NCBI GenBank assembly: GCA_019423565.1
Contig: JAHZBE010000006.1
Span: 27,586-91,585, forward strand
DNA from: a bacterium
GTDB taxonomy: Bacteria > Bacillota_I > Bacilli_A > RF39 > UBA660
DNA length: 64,000 nucleotides
Reading direction: 5' to 3'
Of the stretch, positions 8,637 through 17,715 are shown piece by piece; the stretch's first letter is position 1; each line of letters opens with the position of its first letter. Below the pieces are notes generated by a model that saw only the letters and a list, made by a program, of their open reading frames with translations, was not told the origin of the DNA and did no database searches. The position numbers and the translations under genes were made by a program.

Positions 8637-11180
8637 ATGACAAGAGAAGAAGTAGATAGAAATAAAATAACTCCAATGATGAAACAGTATTTAGAAATAA
8701 AGGATGAAAATCTTGATAATATACTATTTTTTAGACTTGGTGACTTTTATGAGATGTTTTTTGATGATGCTGTTACAGCATCAAGAGAGTTAGAACTTAC
8801 TCTAACAGGCAAATCATGTGGACTAGAAGAAAGAGTTCCAATGTGCGGAATACCTTATCATGCCGCAAATATATATATAGAAAAATTAGTAGATAAGGGT
8901 TATAAAGTTGCAATATGTGAACAAACAGAAGATCCTAAAAATGCTAAAGGTATTGTAAAAAGAGATATAGTACAAATTATATCATCAGGAACAAGAATGA
9001 ATAGTGAATTTCTAGATGAAGGATCAAATAACTTTATAGGAGCAATCCTTGATTTAAAATATTCATATGTAATTAGTTATGCAGATATATCAACAGGTGA
9101 AGTTTATTCATTTATAAAAGAAAGAGATAATGATTTATTAATTAATGAAGTACTTGAAAGAAATATAAAAGAAGTAGTTGTTAATACTGATTTTGATAAA
9201 ATTGTACTTGATACTTTAAAAAGAAATTATAATGTAACTATTTCACTTTATAATAATAAAAATCTAATAAATGATTATAGTAATGTTTATAAAGATATAA
9301 AAGATGATAGGATAATAGAAGGAATAAAGTATTTATTATCATACTTAGAGAATACACAAAAAAGAAGTTTATCACATCTTCAAAGTGCAATTATAGTAAA
9401 AGAAGATTCTTTCTTAAGAATGAATATACATACTAAAAGAAATCTAGAACTTACTGAAAACATAAGAACAAAAGAAAAGAAATATTCACTTTTATGGTTA
9501 CTTGATAAAACAAAGACAGCAATGGGTAGTAGAAAACTTAAAAACTATATATTAAATCCAATTATAGATAAAGAAAAGATAGAACATAGATATGATATAA
9601 TTGATACTTTAATGAAAGAATTTATTTTAAAAGATGAATTAAGAGAATATTTAAATGATGTATATGATCTTGATAGACTTGCAGGTAAAGTAGCATTTGG
9701 TTCTGCTAATGCAAGAGATTTATTACAATTAAAAAATTCATTAAAAGTATTACCTAATATAAATGAAATATTAAAGAAAATTAATTATAAAAGTATTAAT
9801 GAGTTTAGAGATTTATATGATTTACTTGAAAAATCTATATATGAAGATGCTCCTATTACATTAAAAGAAGGATATTTAATAAAAGAAGGATATAATAGTG
9901 AACTTGATGAATTAAAATCTTCTAGAAAAGGTAATAAGGATTTTGTATCTAAATTAGAACAAGAAGAAAGAGATAGAACTGGAATAAAAACATTAAAGGT
10001 AGGATACAATAGAATATTTGGTTATTATATTGAAGTTAGTAAAGGTGCATGTAAAGATATAAAAGAAGAATATGGTTATGAAAGAAAACAAACACTTGCT
10101 AATTGTGAAAGATTTATAACACCTTTATTAAAAGAAAAAGAAGCACTTATTTTAGGTGCAGAAGAAAAAATTATTAATTTAGAATATGATTTATTTATTG
10201 AAATAAGAAATATTGTAAAGAGTAAAATACCTTATATACAAGATTTATCACATACTATAAGTGAAATTGATGTATTATCATCTTTAGCAGTTGTTGCAGA
10301 AGAAAATAATTATGTAAGACCAAAACTTAATAATGATAATGTAATTAATATAGTTGAAGGTAGACACCCTGTAGTTGAAAAAGTATTAACTGGTGAATTT
10401 GTTTCAAATGATGTTAAAATGGATAAAGATGACACGATTCTTTTAATAACAGGACCAAATATGTCAGGTAAATCAACATATATGAGAGAAATGGCTATAA
10501 TCGCAATAATGGCCCAAATAGGATCTTTTGTACCTGCTAAAGAAGCAAATCTTCCTATATTTGATAAAATATTTACAAGAATAGGAGCCAGTGATGATTT
10601 AGTATCTGGTGAATCAACATTTATGGTTGAAATGATGGAAGCAAATAGTGCAATAGAAGGAGCTACTAAAAATAGTTTAATATTATTTGATGAACTAGGT
10701 AGAGGTACATCAACTTATGATGGTATGAGTTTAGCTGCTGCTATTATAGAATATATACATGATAAGGTAGGAGCAAAAACGTTCTTTTCAACGCACTATC
10801 ATGAATTAACTGATTTAGAAAAACATCATAAACATTTAAAAAATGTACATGTATCTGCAAAAGAAGAAAATGGTAATATTACATTCCTTCATAAAATAAT
10901 GAGTGGACCTGCTGATAAGAGTTATGGTGTACATGTTGCTAAACTTGCTAAATTACCTGATGAACTTATAAAAAGAGCAGAAGAAATTCTTTCTAAATAT
11001 GAGAAAAATGGTAATAATATTAAAAATACTGAAACAAGTACTCAAATATCATTTGATTTAGAAGAACCAAAAGAAGAAAATAAAGTAGTAGAAGAACTTG
11101 AAAAGATTAATCCACTTGAAATGACACCAATTGAAGCAATTAATAAATTATTTGAACTTAAAGGTATGTTAAAAAAATAG
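8637..11180 (+). CDS. mutS: DNA mismatch repair protein MutS
   Basis: A protein of about 847 residues, full MutS1 length. The N-terminal mismatch-binding domain shows FFRLGDFYEMFFDDA, which includes the Phe-x-Glu mismatch wedge of the family. The ATPase has Walker A GPNMSGKSTYM (about residue 605) and LFDELGRGTSTYDG, with FFSTHYHELTDLE following. It recognises mispairs and small loops and signals MutL. ATG 8637 is preferred over GTG 8628 because TAGGTG is then correctly spaced. mutL, usually next in Firmicutes, is not in this window; pilin genes follow instead after a terminator. Confidence 0.95.
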   Translation: MTREEVDRNKITPMMKQYLEIKDENLDNILFFRLGDFYEMFFDDAVTASRELELTLTGKSCGLEERVPMCGIPYHAANIYIEKLVDKGYKVAICEQTEDPKNAKGIVKRDIVQIISSGTRMNSEFLDEGSNNFIGAILDLKYSYVISYADISTGEVYSFIKERDNDLLINEVLERNIKEVVVNTDFDKIVLDTLKRNYNVTISLYNNKNLINDYSNVYKDIKDDRIIEGIKYLLSYLENTQKRSLSHLQSAIIVKEDSFLRMNIHTKRNLELTENIRTKEKKYSLLWLLDKTKTAMGSRKLKNYILNPIIDKEKIEHRYDIIDTLMKEFILKDELREYLNDVYDLDRLAGKVAFGSANARDLLQLKNSLKVLPNINEILKKINYKSINEFRDLYDLLEKSIYEDAPITLKEGYLIKEGYNSELDELKSSRKGNKDFVSKLEQEERDRTGIKTLKVGYNRIFGYYIEVSKGACKDIKEEYGYERKQTLANCERFITPLLKEKEALILGAEEKIINLEYDLFIEIRNIVKSKIPYIQDLSHTISEIDVLSSLAVVAEENNYVRPKLNNDNVINIVEGRHPVVEKVLTGEFVSNDVKMDKDDTILLITGPNMSGKSTYMREMAIIAIMAQIGSFVPAKEANLPIFDKIFTRIGASDDLVSGESTFMVEMMEANSAIEGATKNSLILFDELGRGTSTYDGMSLAAAIIEYIHDKVGAKTFFSTHYHELTDLEKHHKHLKNVHVSAKEENGNITFLHKIMSGPADKSYGVHVAKLAKLPDELIKRAEEILSKYEKNGNNIKNTETSTQISFDLEEPKEENKVVEELEKINPLEMTPIEAINKLFELKGMLKK

Positions 11181-11192
11181 TAATAAATTATT

Positions 11193-11220
11193 AAAAATGT
11201 CTAAAAATAGGCATTTTTTT
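11193..11220 (+). terminator. Terminator after mutS
   Basis: A 10-bp hairpin AAAAATGTCT / AGGCATTTTT (one G-U pair) followed by T residues. Confidence 0.8.
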
Positions 11221-11250
11221 GTAAATAAAATAAATAACAAATTATATTCC

Positions 11251-11280
11251 TTGAAAAATAACCAAAGAAAATGATACAAT
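11251..11280 (+). promoter_or_regulatory. Promoter of the tandem pilin operon
   Basis: TTGAAA and TACAAT separated by 18 bp, about 28 nt before the first pilin start. Both hexamers are close to the vegetative consensus. Confidence 0.6.
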
Positions 11281-11307
11281 AATGTAGAAAGGTAGGAGTA
11301 AGAAAAT

Positions 11308-12450
11308 ATGAAAAAAGAAAAAGGGTTCACATTAATAGAATTATTAGCAGTAATAGTAATATTAGCAATATTAATGGTAATAGCAGTACCAAAAATATTA
11401 AATGTAATAAATAATAGTAAGAAAAGTGCAGCAGAAAGTAGTATTAAACTTTTAAAGGATGCAATAAAAACTCAAGTAACATCAAAAGATATGATGAACA
11501 GTAATTTTATAAGTGATGAAAATGGTTGTTATGTATTTGAATTTTCACCAAATAATGATAATGCAAATACATTGAACGTAAAAAACAAAGATAAATTTAC
11601 AGGCTCAATAAAATATTGTAAAGGAACATTTAGTGATGATACATTAAAATTTAATGATGTTGCATCAAATGGTGGCTCAACAAAAAGTGTATTATGTAAA
11701 AGAGCAACTACATTACACACTGAAGAATGTAAATGGTCAAGTGATTATTGTAATTCTTCTGGATATAATCAAGGAGACATTATAACATATGGTAATTTAG
11801 GTACAAAAGGTACTCTTGCAAGTGGTGATGCATTTGATTGTGATGTAAATGGTGACGGAACATATGATCCTGTTGCAGAAAGATTTTATTATGTAACTGA
11901 TATGGATGATACAGCCGCAGTATTAATATATAGTAATAATGTTAGTGGTGGAAATATAAATAATACAACAGGATATTCATATGATAGTTCTGGAAATGTA
12001 CTTTCTGGTCCAAGAACATTAGCGGAGCAATTACCAACGACAAGTAAATGGACTAATGTGAGACTTATAAATAATACAAAAAGTATTTTACATGAAAATA
12101 ATAATGGTACATTGAAAAGTGGAGATGCTCTTCCTACAAGTTTTAGTTATGAAGGACATTCTGCAAGGTTGCTTACAATACAAGAATTAATAAAATCATG
12201 TTCCCCAAATGAAAGGTTTTGGACAAATACAGTAGGCGGAATAGGAAACAATTGTGTTTATTTATTTGAAAATACAAGGTATGCAGCTTCTGGTAAAAAA
12301 GAATATTGGCTTGAAAATCCAGAATATATAAATACCAATTATGCATGGTATGTTCGTGCAGATGCTCATGGTGTATATTCTTTTCCTGTTTCAGGTGAAT
12401 ATGGTGTACGTCCAGTAATAGAAGTATTAAAAACAGATGTAGATTATTAA
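11308..12450 (+). CDS. Type IV pilin-like surface protein A
   Basis: A protein of 380 residues. It begins with a short basic leader and the class III prepilin signal KGFTLIELLAVIVILAIL: cleavage would fall after the Gly, before Phe, with Glu at +5. An alpha-helical stalk follows to about residue 60. The globular part has several cysteines, a DVNGDGTYDP segment that looks like an EF-hand-type Ca2+ loop, and ends with GVRPVIEVLK. It should be processed by a prepilin peptidase and inserted in a pilus or pseudopilus; no PilB, PilC or PilD gene is nearby. It forms an operon with the next gene, 11 nt downstream, with which it shares a 293-bp identical block. Confidence 0.85.
   Translation: MKKEKGFTLIELLAVIVILAILMVIAVPKILNVINNSKKSAAESSIKLLKDAIKTQVTSKDMMNSNFISDENGCYVFEFSPNNDNANTLNVKNKDKFTGSIKYCKGTFSDDTLKFNDVASNGGSTKSVLCKRATTLHTEECKWSSDYCNSSGYNQGDIITYGNLGTKGTLASGDAFDCDVNGDGTYDPVAERFYYVTDMDDTAAVLIYSNNVSGGNINNTTGYSYDSSGNVLSGPRTLAEQLPTTSKWTNVRLINNTKSILHENNNGTLKSGDALPTSFSYEGHSARLLTIQELIKSCSPNERFWTNTVGGIGNNCVYLFENTRYAASGKKEYWLENPEYINTNYAWYVRADAHGVYSFPVSGEYGVRPVIEVLKTDVDY
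11374..11666 (+). repeat. Exact 293-bp repeat, copy 1 (pilin A)
   Basis: As read, base-for-base identical to 12528-12820. It covers the pilin stalk and the first part of the globular domain. The 66 bp before it carry several synonymous differences between the copies, which suggests gene conversion rather than selection on the protein alone. Confidence 0.85.
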
Positions 12451-12461
12451 AAGGAGTATTT

Positions 12462-13658
12462 ATGAAAAAAGAAAAAGGATTTACATTAATAGAATTATTA
12501 GCAGTAATAGTAATATTAGCAATTCTTATGGTAATAGCAGTACCAAAAATATTAAATGTAATAAATAATAGTAAGAAAAGTGCAGCAGAAAGTAGTATTA
12601 AACTTTTAAAGGATGCAATAAAAACTCAAGTAACATCAAAAGATATGATGAACAGTAATTTTATAAGTGATGAAAATGGTTGTTATGTATTTGAATTTTC
12701 ACCAAATAATGATAATGCAAATACATTGAACGTAAAAAACAAAGATAAATTTACAGGCTCAATAAAATATTGTAAAGGAACATTTAGTGATGATACATTA
12801 AAATTTAATGATGTTGCATCTAATAATACTTCATCTGGAAGTATTGATGTTGATCCTGAACCACCACAAGAAATAACAAAAATTTGTAAAAGAGCAACTA
12901 CACTTCATACAGAAGAATGTACTCAAACAGATACAAAAAATTACTGTAGTGGTGCAGGTTATACAACAAGTGGAACAAAGGGAACAAGTACAATAACATA
13001 TGGTAATTTAGGTACAAGTGGAACACTATCTTCAGGAGATGCATTTGATTGTGATGTAAATGGTGATGGTAATTATGATCCTAATACAGAAAGATTTTAT
13101 TATGTAACAGATTTAAGTACAACAGCTGCAGTACTTGTGTATTATAATAGTGTAAGTAGCGGAAGTGCAAATAATAATGCATCATATGCATATGATAGTG
13201 CAGGAACTAATTATAATGGACCTGTAACAGCAGTTACAGCCCTTCCAACTACAGAACAATGGAATAATATTAAATTAGTAAAAGGAAAAAGAAGAATTAA
13301 AACAGAAAATAATAAAACATCATCTTCAGGTGGTAAATTACCAAGTTTCGATTACGCTGGATATGCAGCAAGACTACTTACAGTTCAAGAAATTAATAAA
13401 AGTTGTAATATAACAATTGGATCGCTGACACAAGGAGAATTGGATGACTGCAATTATTTACTAGAGAATACTAAGTTTTCTTCAGCAAGTGTAAATAATT
13501 ATGGTTACTGGTTAGAAAATGCTTATGAAGGTTCTTCAAGTTATATTGAAAACATTATGGTAGATTCTAGAAGTGGGCGAAATAATTCTTCATCAAGAAG
13601 TAATGGAATGGGTGTACGTCCAGTAATAGAAGTATTAAAAACGGATATAGATTATTAA
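12462..13658 (+). CDS. Type IV pilin-like surface protein B, tandem paralogue of A
   Basis: A protein of 398 residues with the same prepilin signal (KGFTLIELLAVIVILAIL) and an N-terminal 120 residues practically identical to protein A. The middle diverges: a Pro-rich linker (DPEPPQE), a Cys-containing region, then the same DVNGDGNYDP Ca2+-loop-like segment and RFYYVTD. The last third is Ser/Asn-rich and differs strongly from A, before the shared end GVRPVIEVLK. The AAAAGGAG ribosome site lies in the 11-nt spacer, with no terminator between A and B. The pair may offer two variants of one pilus tip or shaft subunit. Confidence 0.85.
   Translation: MKKEKGFTLIELLAVIVILAILMVIAVPKILNVINNSKKSAAESSIKLLKDAIKTQVTSKDMMNSNFISDENGCYVFEFSPNNDNANTLNVKNKDKFTGSIKYCKGTFSDDTLKFNDVASNNTSSGSIDVDPEPPQEITKICKRATTLHTEECTQTDTKNYCSGAGYTTSGTKGTSTITYGNLGTSGTLSSGDAFDCDVNGDGNYDPNTERFYYVTDLSTTAAVLVYYNSVSSGSANNNASYAYDSAGTNYNGPVTAVTALPTTEQWNNIKLVKGKRRIKTENNKTSSSGGKLPSFDYAGYAARLLTVQEINKSCNITIGSLTQGELDDCNYLLENTKFSSASVNNYGYWLENAYEGSSSYIENIMVDSRSGRNNSSSRSNGMGVRPVIEVLKTDIDY
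12528..12820 (+). repeat. Exact 293-bp repeat, copy 2 (pilin B)
   Basis: Partner of 11374-11666, offset by 1154 bp, the distance between the two start codons. A second, 32-bp identical block near the 3' ends pairs 12403-12434 with 13611-13642. Confidence 0.85.
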
Positions 13659-13673
13659 TAAATATAAAGAGTT

Positions 13674-13705
13674 AGATTTGGATACAAAAATCTTTCTTTT
13701 TTTTA
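13674..13705 (+). terminator. Probable terminator after the pilin operon
   Basis: A modest hairpin AGATTT / AAATCT with an 8-nt loop, followed by a long T-rich tract. Confidence 0.45.
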
Positions 13706-13749
13706 ATATTTTTATGATATATTTGTTATAATAGTAAAAGGAGGATAAA

Positions 13750-15132
13750 ATGGAAAGAAAAGATATAATTAATAATAAGAAAACAGGTTGGTTAAATCTA
13801 ACTGAAGTAGAAAAAAAGAATGTATTTGAATTTTCTGAAGGATATATGGATTTTTTAAACAAATCTAAAACTGAAAGAGAATTTGCTAAGAATGCAAAAG
13901 AATTACTTGATAATAATGGTTTTATTAATATTGAAGAAAAAAATACTTTAAATATTGGTGATAAAGTATATTATATTAATAGAAATAAATGTGTATATAT
14001 TGCTGTTATTGGTAAGGAAGTTTTATCTAATGGACTAAATATAGTAGGTTCACATATAGATTCACCAAGACTTGATTTAAAACCTAATCCAATGTATGAA
14101 GATGATGGTTTTGCATATTTTAAAACACAATATTATGGTGGAATAAAAAAATACCAATGGACTACAATTCCACTTTCAATTCATGGTGTTATTGTAAAGA
14201 AAACAGGTGAAAAAGTAGAAGTTAATATTGGAGAAGATGAAAGTGATCCAATATTTACAATAACTGATTTACTTCCACATTTAGCGAAAGAACAAGAAAA
14301 GAAAACTTTAGGTGATGGAATTGAAGGAGAAAACTTAGATTTATTAATTGGAAGTATTCCATTTGATGAAGAAAAGGACAGTATAAAATATAATATTCTT
14401 TCATTATTAAATGAAAAATATGGAATAAAAGAAATAGATTTTTTAAGTTCTGAACTTGAAATTGTTCCAGCTTTTAAAGCAAGAAGCTTAGGATTTGATA
14501 AATCAATGGTTGCGGCATATGGTCAAGATGACAAGGTATGTTCTTATTGTAATTTAGAGGCAATATTAAATACTCAAAATCCAGAAAAAACATGTATAAC
14601 AATTTTAGCGGATAAAGAAGAAATAGGAAGTGTTGGAAATACTGGAATGTACTCTGAAACATTTGATATGTTTATAAATGAACTATTAAATAAAAAGGAT
14701 GAAAATTATCCAGGAGCATTAAATAAAGTATATAATAATTCTAAAATGTTATCTGCTGATGTTGATGCTGGATATGACCCAATATATAAAAGTGCATCAG
14801 AAATAAATAATGCATCATTCTTAGGAAGAGGTATTGTTTTAAATAAATACACAGGTTCAAGAGGTAAATCTGGCGCAAGTGATGCGAATGCTGAATATAT
14901 GGCTTATGTAAGAAATATATTAGAAAAAAATAATATAAAATATCAAGTATCAACACTAGGTAAAATTGATTTAGGTGGTGGAGGAACTATTGCTTATATA
15001 CTTGCGAATAAAGGAATAGAAGTAGTAGATGCTGGCATTGGAGTACTTTCAATGCATGCACCATATGAGGTAACTAGTAAATTTGATATTTATTCTGCAT
15101 ATAATTTTTATTATAAATTCTTTATGGACTAG
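13750..15132 (+). CDS. M18-family metalloaminopeptidase
   Basis: A protein of 460 residues matching the M18 (aspartyl aminopeptidase/Lap4) family in length and motifs. Metal ligands are visible in VGSHIDSPRLDLKP (His and Asp), ILADKEEIGSVGN (catalytic Glu pair), LSADVDAGYDP and the C-terminal SMHAPYEVTSKFD (His). These cytoplasmic dinuclear enzymes remove N-terminal residues from peptides, often acidic or hydrophobic ones, and form dodecamers. A TATAAT lies about 20 nt upstream, AAAGGAGG precedes the ATG, and a strong terminator follows, so it is probably monocistronic. Confidence 0.88.
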   Translation: MERKDIINNKKTGWLNLTEVEKKNVFEFSEGYMDFLNKSKTEREFAKNAKELLDNNGFINIEEKNTLNIGDKVYYINRNKCVYIAVIGKEVLSNGLNIVGSHIDSPRLDLKPNPMYEDDGFAYFKTQYYGGIKKYQWTTIPLSIHGVIVKKTGEKVEVNIGEDESDPIFTITDLLPHLAKEQEKKTLGDGIEGENLDLLIGSIPFDEEKDSIKYNILSLLNEKYGIKEIDFLSSELEIVPAFKARSLGFDKSMVAAYGQDDKVCSYCNLEAILNTQNPEKTCITILADKEEIGSVGNTGMYSETFDMFINELLNKKDENYPGALNKVYNNSKMLSADVDAGYDPIYKSASEINNASFLGRGIVLNKYTGSRGKSGASDANAEYMAYVRNILEKNNIKYQVSTLGKIDLGGGGTIAYILANKGIEVVDAGIGVLSMHAPYEVTSKFDIYSAYNFYYKFFMD

Positions 15133-15149
15133 ATATTTCTAGTCCTTTT
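15126..15149 (+). terminator. Terminator after the M18 aminopeptidase
   Basis: A 7-bp stem GGACTAG / CTAGTCC with a 6-nt loop and TTTT, overlapping the stop codon. Confidence 0.75.
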
Positions 15150-15178
15150 GTGTTATTATTGTTATAGTAGGTGGTTAT

Positions 15179-15769
15179 ATGAGTAACATAGAAATAAAAG
15201 TAATTAAAAAAAAGAAAGAAAGTTTAATATTAAGTGTAGTAATGATTATTTTATGTATAATTTCATTAATATTTTTCTCTTCAGATTATTTAAAGGTTTT
15301 AAATAATGAATATGTTAATATAAATAATAGCAAATCACTTGATGATGCGATTAAAAATAAAGAAAGATATGTCAGTGCTGATTTAAGAAAAGCAAAGCCA
15401 GAAGTATATTCTTTAGAAAATAAAAATAAAAAAAAATTAAATCTATATACATTAGATTTTGATAATAAAAAAGTAATGATTTTTTTAAGAGATAATACAA
15501 TTATTACAGATAAAGTATATTTAAATATAGAATCATTTGATGGAAATAAAAAAAGTATTAAAGAACTATTAAATAATAGTGATTATTATGATGCTATTTT
15601 ATCAAATGAAAATTTTATACTTAATAGAGACATTGATTTAACTAAAATGTATGTAATATATATTCTTATAATATTATCTATAGTTACAATAATACTTGAT
15701 ATATACTACATAAATAATCCTAAAAAGACAAATACTTACAAAAAGTATATGAAAAAACTATATATATGA
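15179..15769 (+). CDS. Membrane protein with two transmembrane segments, unknown function
   Basis: A protein of 196 residues, not recognised. A basic N terminus (IKVIKKKKES) precedes one hydrophobic helix (about 15-35). A polar domain of about 120 residues follows, with Asn, Lys and Asp richness, and a second helix (about 158-178) precedes a basic tail. Both termini are predicted inside and the polar domain outside. It has its own GTAGGTGG ribosome site and a terminator. Nothing nearby indicates a role. Confidence 0.75.
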   Translation: MSNIEIKVIKKKKESLILSVVMIILCIISLIFFSSDYLKVLNNEYVNINNSKSLDDAIKNKERYVSADLRKAKPEVYSLENKNKKKLNLYTLDFDNKKVMIFLRDNTIITDKVYLNIESFDGNKKSIKELLNNSDYYDAILSNENFILNRDIDLTKMYVIYILIILSIVTIILDIYYINNPKKTNTYKKYMKKLYI

Positions 15770-15785
15770 TAGTTTTTTTTATTTT
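15753..15785 (+). terminator. Terminator before nusB
   Basis: A 9-bp stem AAAAACTAT / ATAGTTTTT with a 7-nt loop and a T-run, overlapping the end of the membrane-protein gene. Confidence 0.75.
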
Positions 15786-15815
15786 TTTATGATAAAATTA
15801 AATAGGTGAAGAAAA

Positions 15816-16217
15816 ATGAATAGAACAGAACTTAGAAAAAAAATAATGACAATTTTATATCAAATATTTTTATATGAATCAAATCATATTGATTATAAGG
15901 TAGAAGATGTTATAAAAGAATCTGTACCTGTAGAAAATGATTTTGTAAATGAAATAGTAAATGGTGTACTTGAATATAAAAATGATATTGATAGAATTGC
16001 CAATAAACATTTAAAAGATTGGACAATTGATAGACTTGGTAAAACTGATCAAGCTATTTTAAGAATGGGTATTTATGAACTAGTTTATACTGATATTCCA
16101 GAAATAGTCGCAATTAATGAAGCAGTAGAACTTGCTAATGAATATTCAGATGAAAAAGTAAAAAGTATGATTAATGCTGTACTTGATAGTATATATCATG
16201 GAGAAGATAATGAATAA
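15816..16217 (+). CDS. nusB: Transcription antitermination factor NusB
   Basis: A protein of 133 residues, all-alpha. It shows the NusB core: MNRTELRKKIMTILYQ at the start, WTIDRLGKTDQAILRMGIYEL in the middle (given here as a 20-residue core signature region around residues 69-88), and IPEIVAINEAVELA with a conserved C-terminal helix. With NusE (S10) it binds boxA RNA and supports transcription of rRNA operons. It overlaps xseA by 8 nt, a common Firmicutes arrangement. Confidence 0.93.
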   Translation: MNRTELRKKIMTILYQIFLYESNHIDYKVEDVIKESVPVENDFVNEIVNGVLEYKNDIDRIANKHLKDWTIDRLGKTDQAILRMGIYELVYTDIPEIVAINEAVELANEYSDEKVKSMINAVLDSIYHGEDNE

Positions 16218-17487
16218 TAATTATATCACTGTTGGTGCTCTAACAAGATATATTAAATATAAAATAGATAATGATGTTAATCTTCAAACTGTTTATATAA
16301 AAGGTGAGATATCAAATTTTAAACATCATTCAAGAGGTCACTTTTATTTTACTATTAAAGATGAAGAATCAAGAATTAATGCAATTATGTTTGCAAGTAG
16401 TACAAAAAATATAAATTTTGAACCAGTAGATGGAATGAAAGTACTAGTAAAGGGAAGAATAAGTGTATTTGAACAAACTGGTAACTATCAAATATATGTA
16501 ACAGATATGACAGAAGATGGTGTTGGTAATCTTTATGCATTATATGAAAAATTAAAAAAACAACTTGCCTCTGAAGGATTATTTGATCAAAAATATAAAA
16601 AAGAAATACCAAAGATTCCAAAGAGAATAGGTGTTGTAACAGCGCCTACTGGAGCTGCTATTAAAGATATTATTTCAACTATTAATAGAAGATATCCACT
16701 TTGTGAAGTAATTTTATTTCCATCTTTAGTTCAAGGTAAAGAAGCAAAAGATGATATAGTAAAAAATATAAAAATAGCAGATACATATAATCTTGATACT
16801 TTAATTGTAGGTAGAGGTGGAGGATCACTTGAAGATTTATGGGCTTTTAATGAAGAAATAGTTGCAAGAGCAATATTTGAGTGTAAAACACCAGTAATTA
16901 GTGCTGTAGGTCATGAAATTGATTTTACCATAGCTGATTTTGTTGCAGATTATAGAGCAGCAACTCCAACAGGAGCAGCTGAAGTATCAGTTCCATCAAA
17001 AGAAGAATTAAAAAAAATTATCAACCAATATAGAATAAGAATGACAAAAAATATAAAAACTAAAATAGAAACTGATAAAAAATATTTAAATAAAATAATG
17101 GATAGTTATATTTTAAAAAGTCCTATGAGTATATATGAAGTAAAAGAAGAAAAACTATCTAATTATATAGAAAGAAGTAAAAATGTAATTTTAAATATTA
17201 TTAATTCAAATAAAATAAAATTAGATTCTATAAAATCAAGTTTTATATTTACAAGTCCAATTAAAATGATTGAGAAAAAATATAATGATTATAATGTTTT
17301 AGTTAATAAACTTGAAATATTAAATCCATTAAATACTTTAAAAAGAGGTTATTCAATAACTAAGAAAGATAATAAAGTATTAACAAGCATTAAAAATATT
17401 AAAACTAATGAAATGATTGAAGTAAATTTAAGTGATGGAATAATTAATGCTAAAGTAAATGAAATAAAGGAGAATTATAATGAGTAA
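16210..17487 (+). CDS. xseA: Exodeoxyribonuclease VII large subunit
   Basis: A protein of about 425 residues. An N-terminal OB-fold (ITVGALTRYIKYKID, VYIKGEISNFKHHSRGH) precedes the catalytic core with APTGAAIKDII, GRGGGSLEDLWAFNEE and HEIDFTIADFVAD. A long coiled-coil follows to about residue 370, then the C-terminal segment. The enzyme, with XseB, degrades single-stranded DNA in both directions. ATG 16210 lies inside nusB (8-nt overlap) and has GGAGAAG just upstream; earlier in-frame ATGs would add residues not seen in the family. It overlaps xseB by 8 nt. Confidence 0.93.
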   Translation: MNNNYITVGALTRYIKYKIDNDVNLQTVYIKGEISNFKHHSRGHFYFTIKDEESRINAIMFASSTKNINFEPVDGMKVLVKGRISVFEQTGNYQIYVTDMTEDGVGNLYALYEKLKKQLASEGLFDQKYKKEIPKIPKRIGVVTAPTGAAIKDIISTINRRYPLCEVILFPSLVQGKEAKDDIVKNIKIADTYNLDTLIVGRGGGSLEDLWAFNEEIVARAIFECKTPVISAVGHEIDFTIADFVADYRAATPTGAAEVSVPSKEELKKIINQYRIRMTKNIKTKIETDKKYLNKIMDSYILKSPMSIYEVKEEKLSNYIERSKNVILNIINSNKIKLDSIKSSFIFTSPIKMIEKKYNDYNVLVNKLEILNPLNTLKRGYSITKKDNKVLTSIKNIKTNEMIEVNLSDGIINAKVNEIKENYNE

Positions 17488-17704
17488 AGAAGAAAAAAGT
17501 TTTGAAGAAAAATTAAGTGAACTTGAAGTAATTGTTAAAGAACTTGAATCAGGCAATGTTGATCTTGATAATGCAATTAATAAGTATACTGAAGCTATGA
17601 AAATTGCAGGTGACTGCTCTAAAAAGTTAGATGAAGCAGAAAAAGCAGTTAATAAAATAGTAAATGAAAATGGTACAATGTCTGACTTTAATGTAGAAGA
17701 ATAG
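17480..17704 (+). CDS. xseB: Exodeoxyribonuclease VII small subunit
   Basis: A protein of 74 residues, normal for XseB, with the conserved pattern FEEKLSELEVIVKELESGNV and later YTEAMKIAGDCSKKLDEAE. Several small helical subunits bind the XseA coiled-coil. It starts within the end of xseA and is the third gene of nusB-xseA-xseB. Confidence 0.93.
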   Translation: MSKEEKSFEEKLSELEVIVKELESGNVDLDNAINKYTEAMKIAGDCSKKLDEAEKAVNKIVNENGTMSDFNVEE

Positions 17705-17715
17705 TGAGGTAGATA

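Noticed and set aside
11308..13658. Diversity-generating retroelement acting on the variable pilin ends.
   Set aside because: No reverse transcriptase, template repeat or accessory gene is in the window, and the differences between the two copies are not limited to adenine positions.
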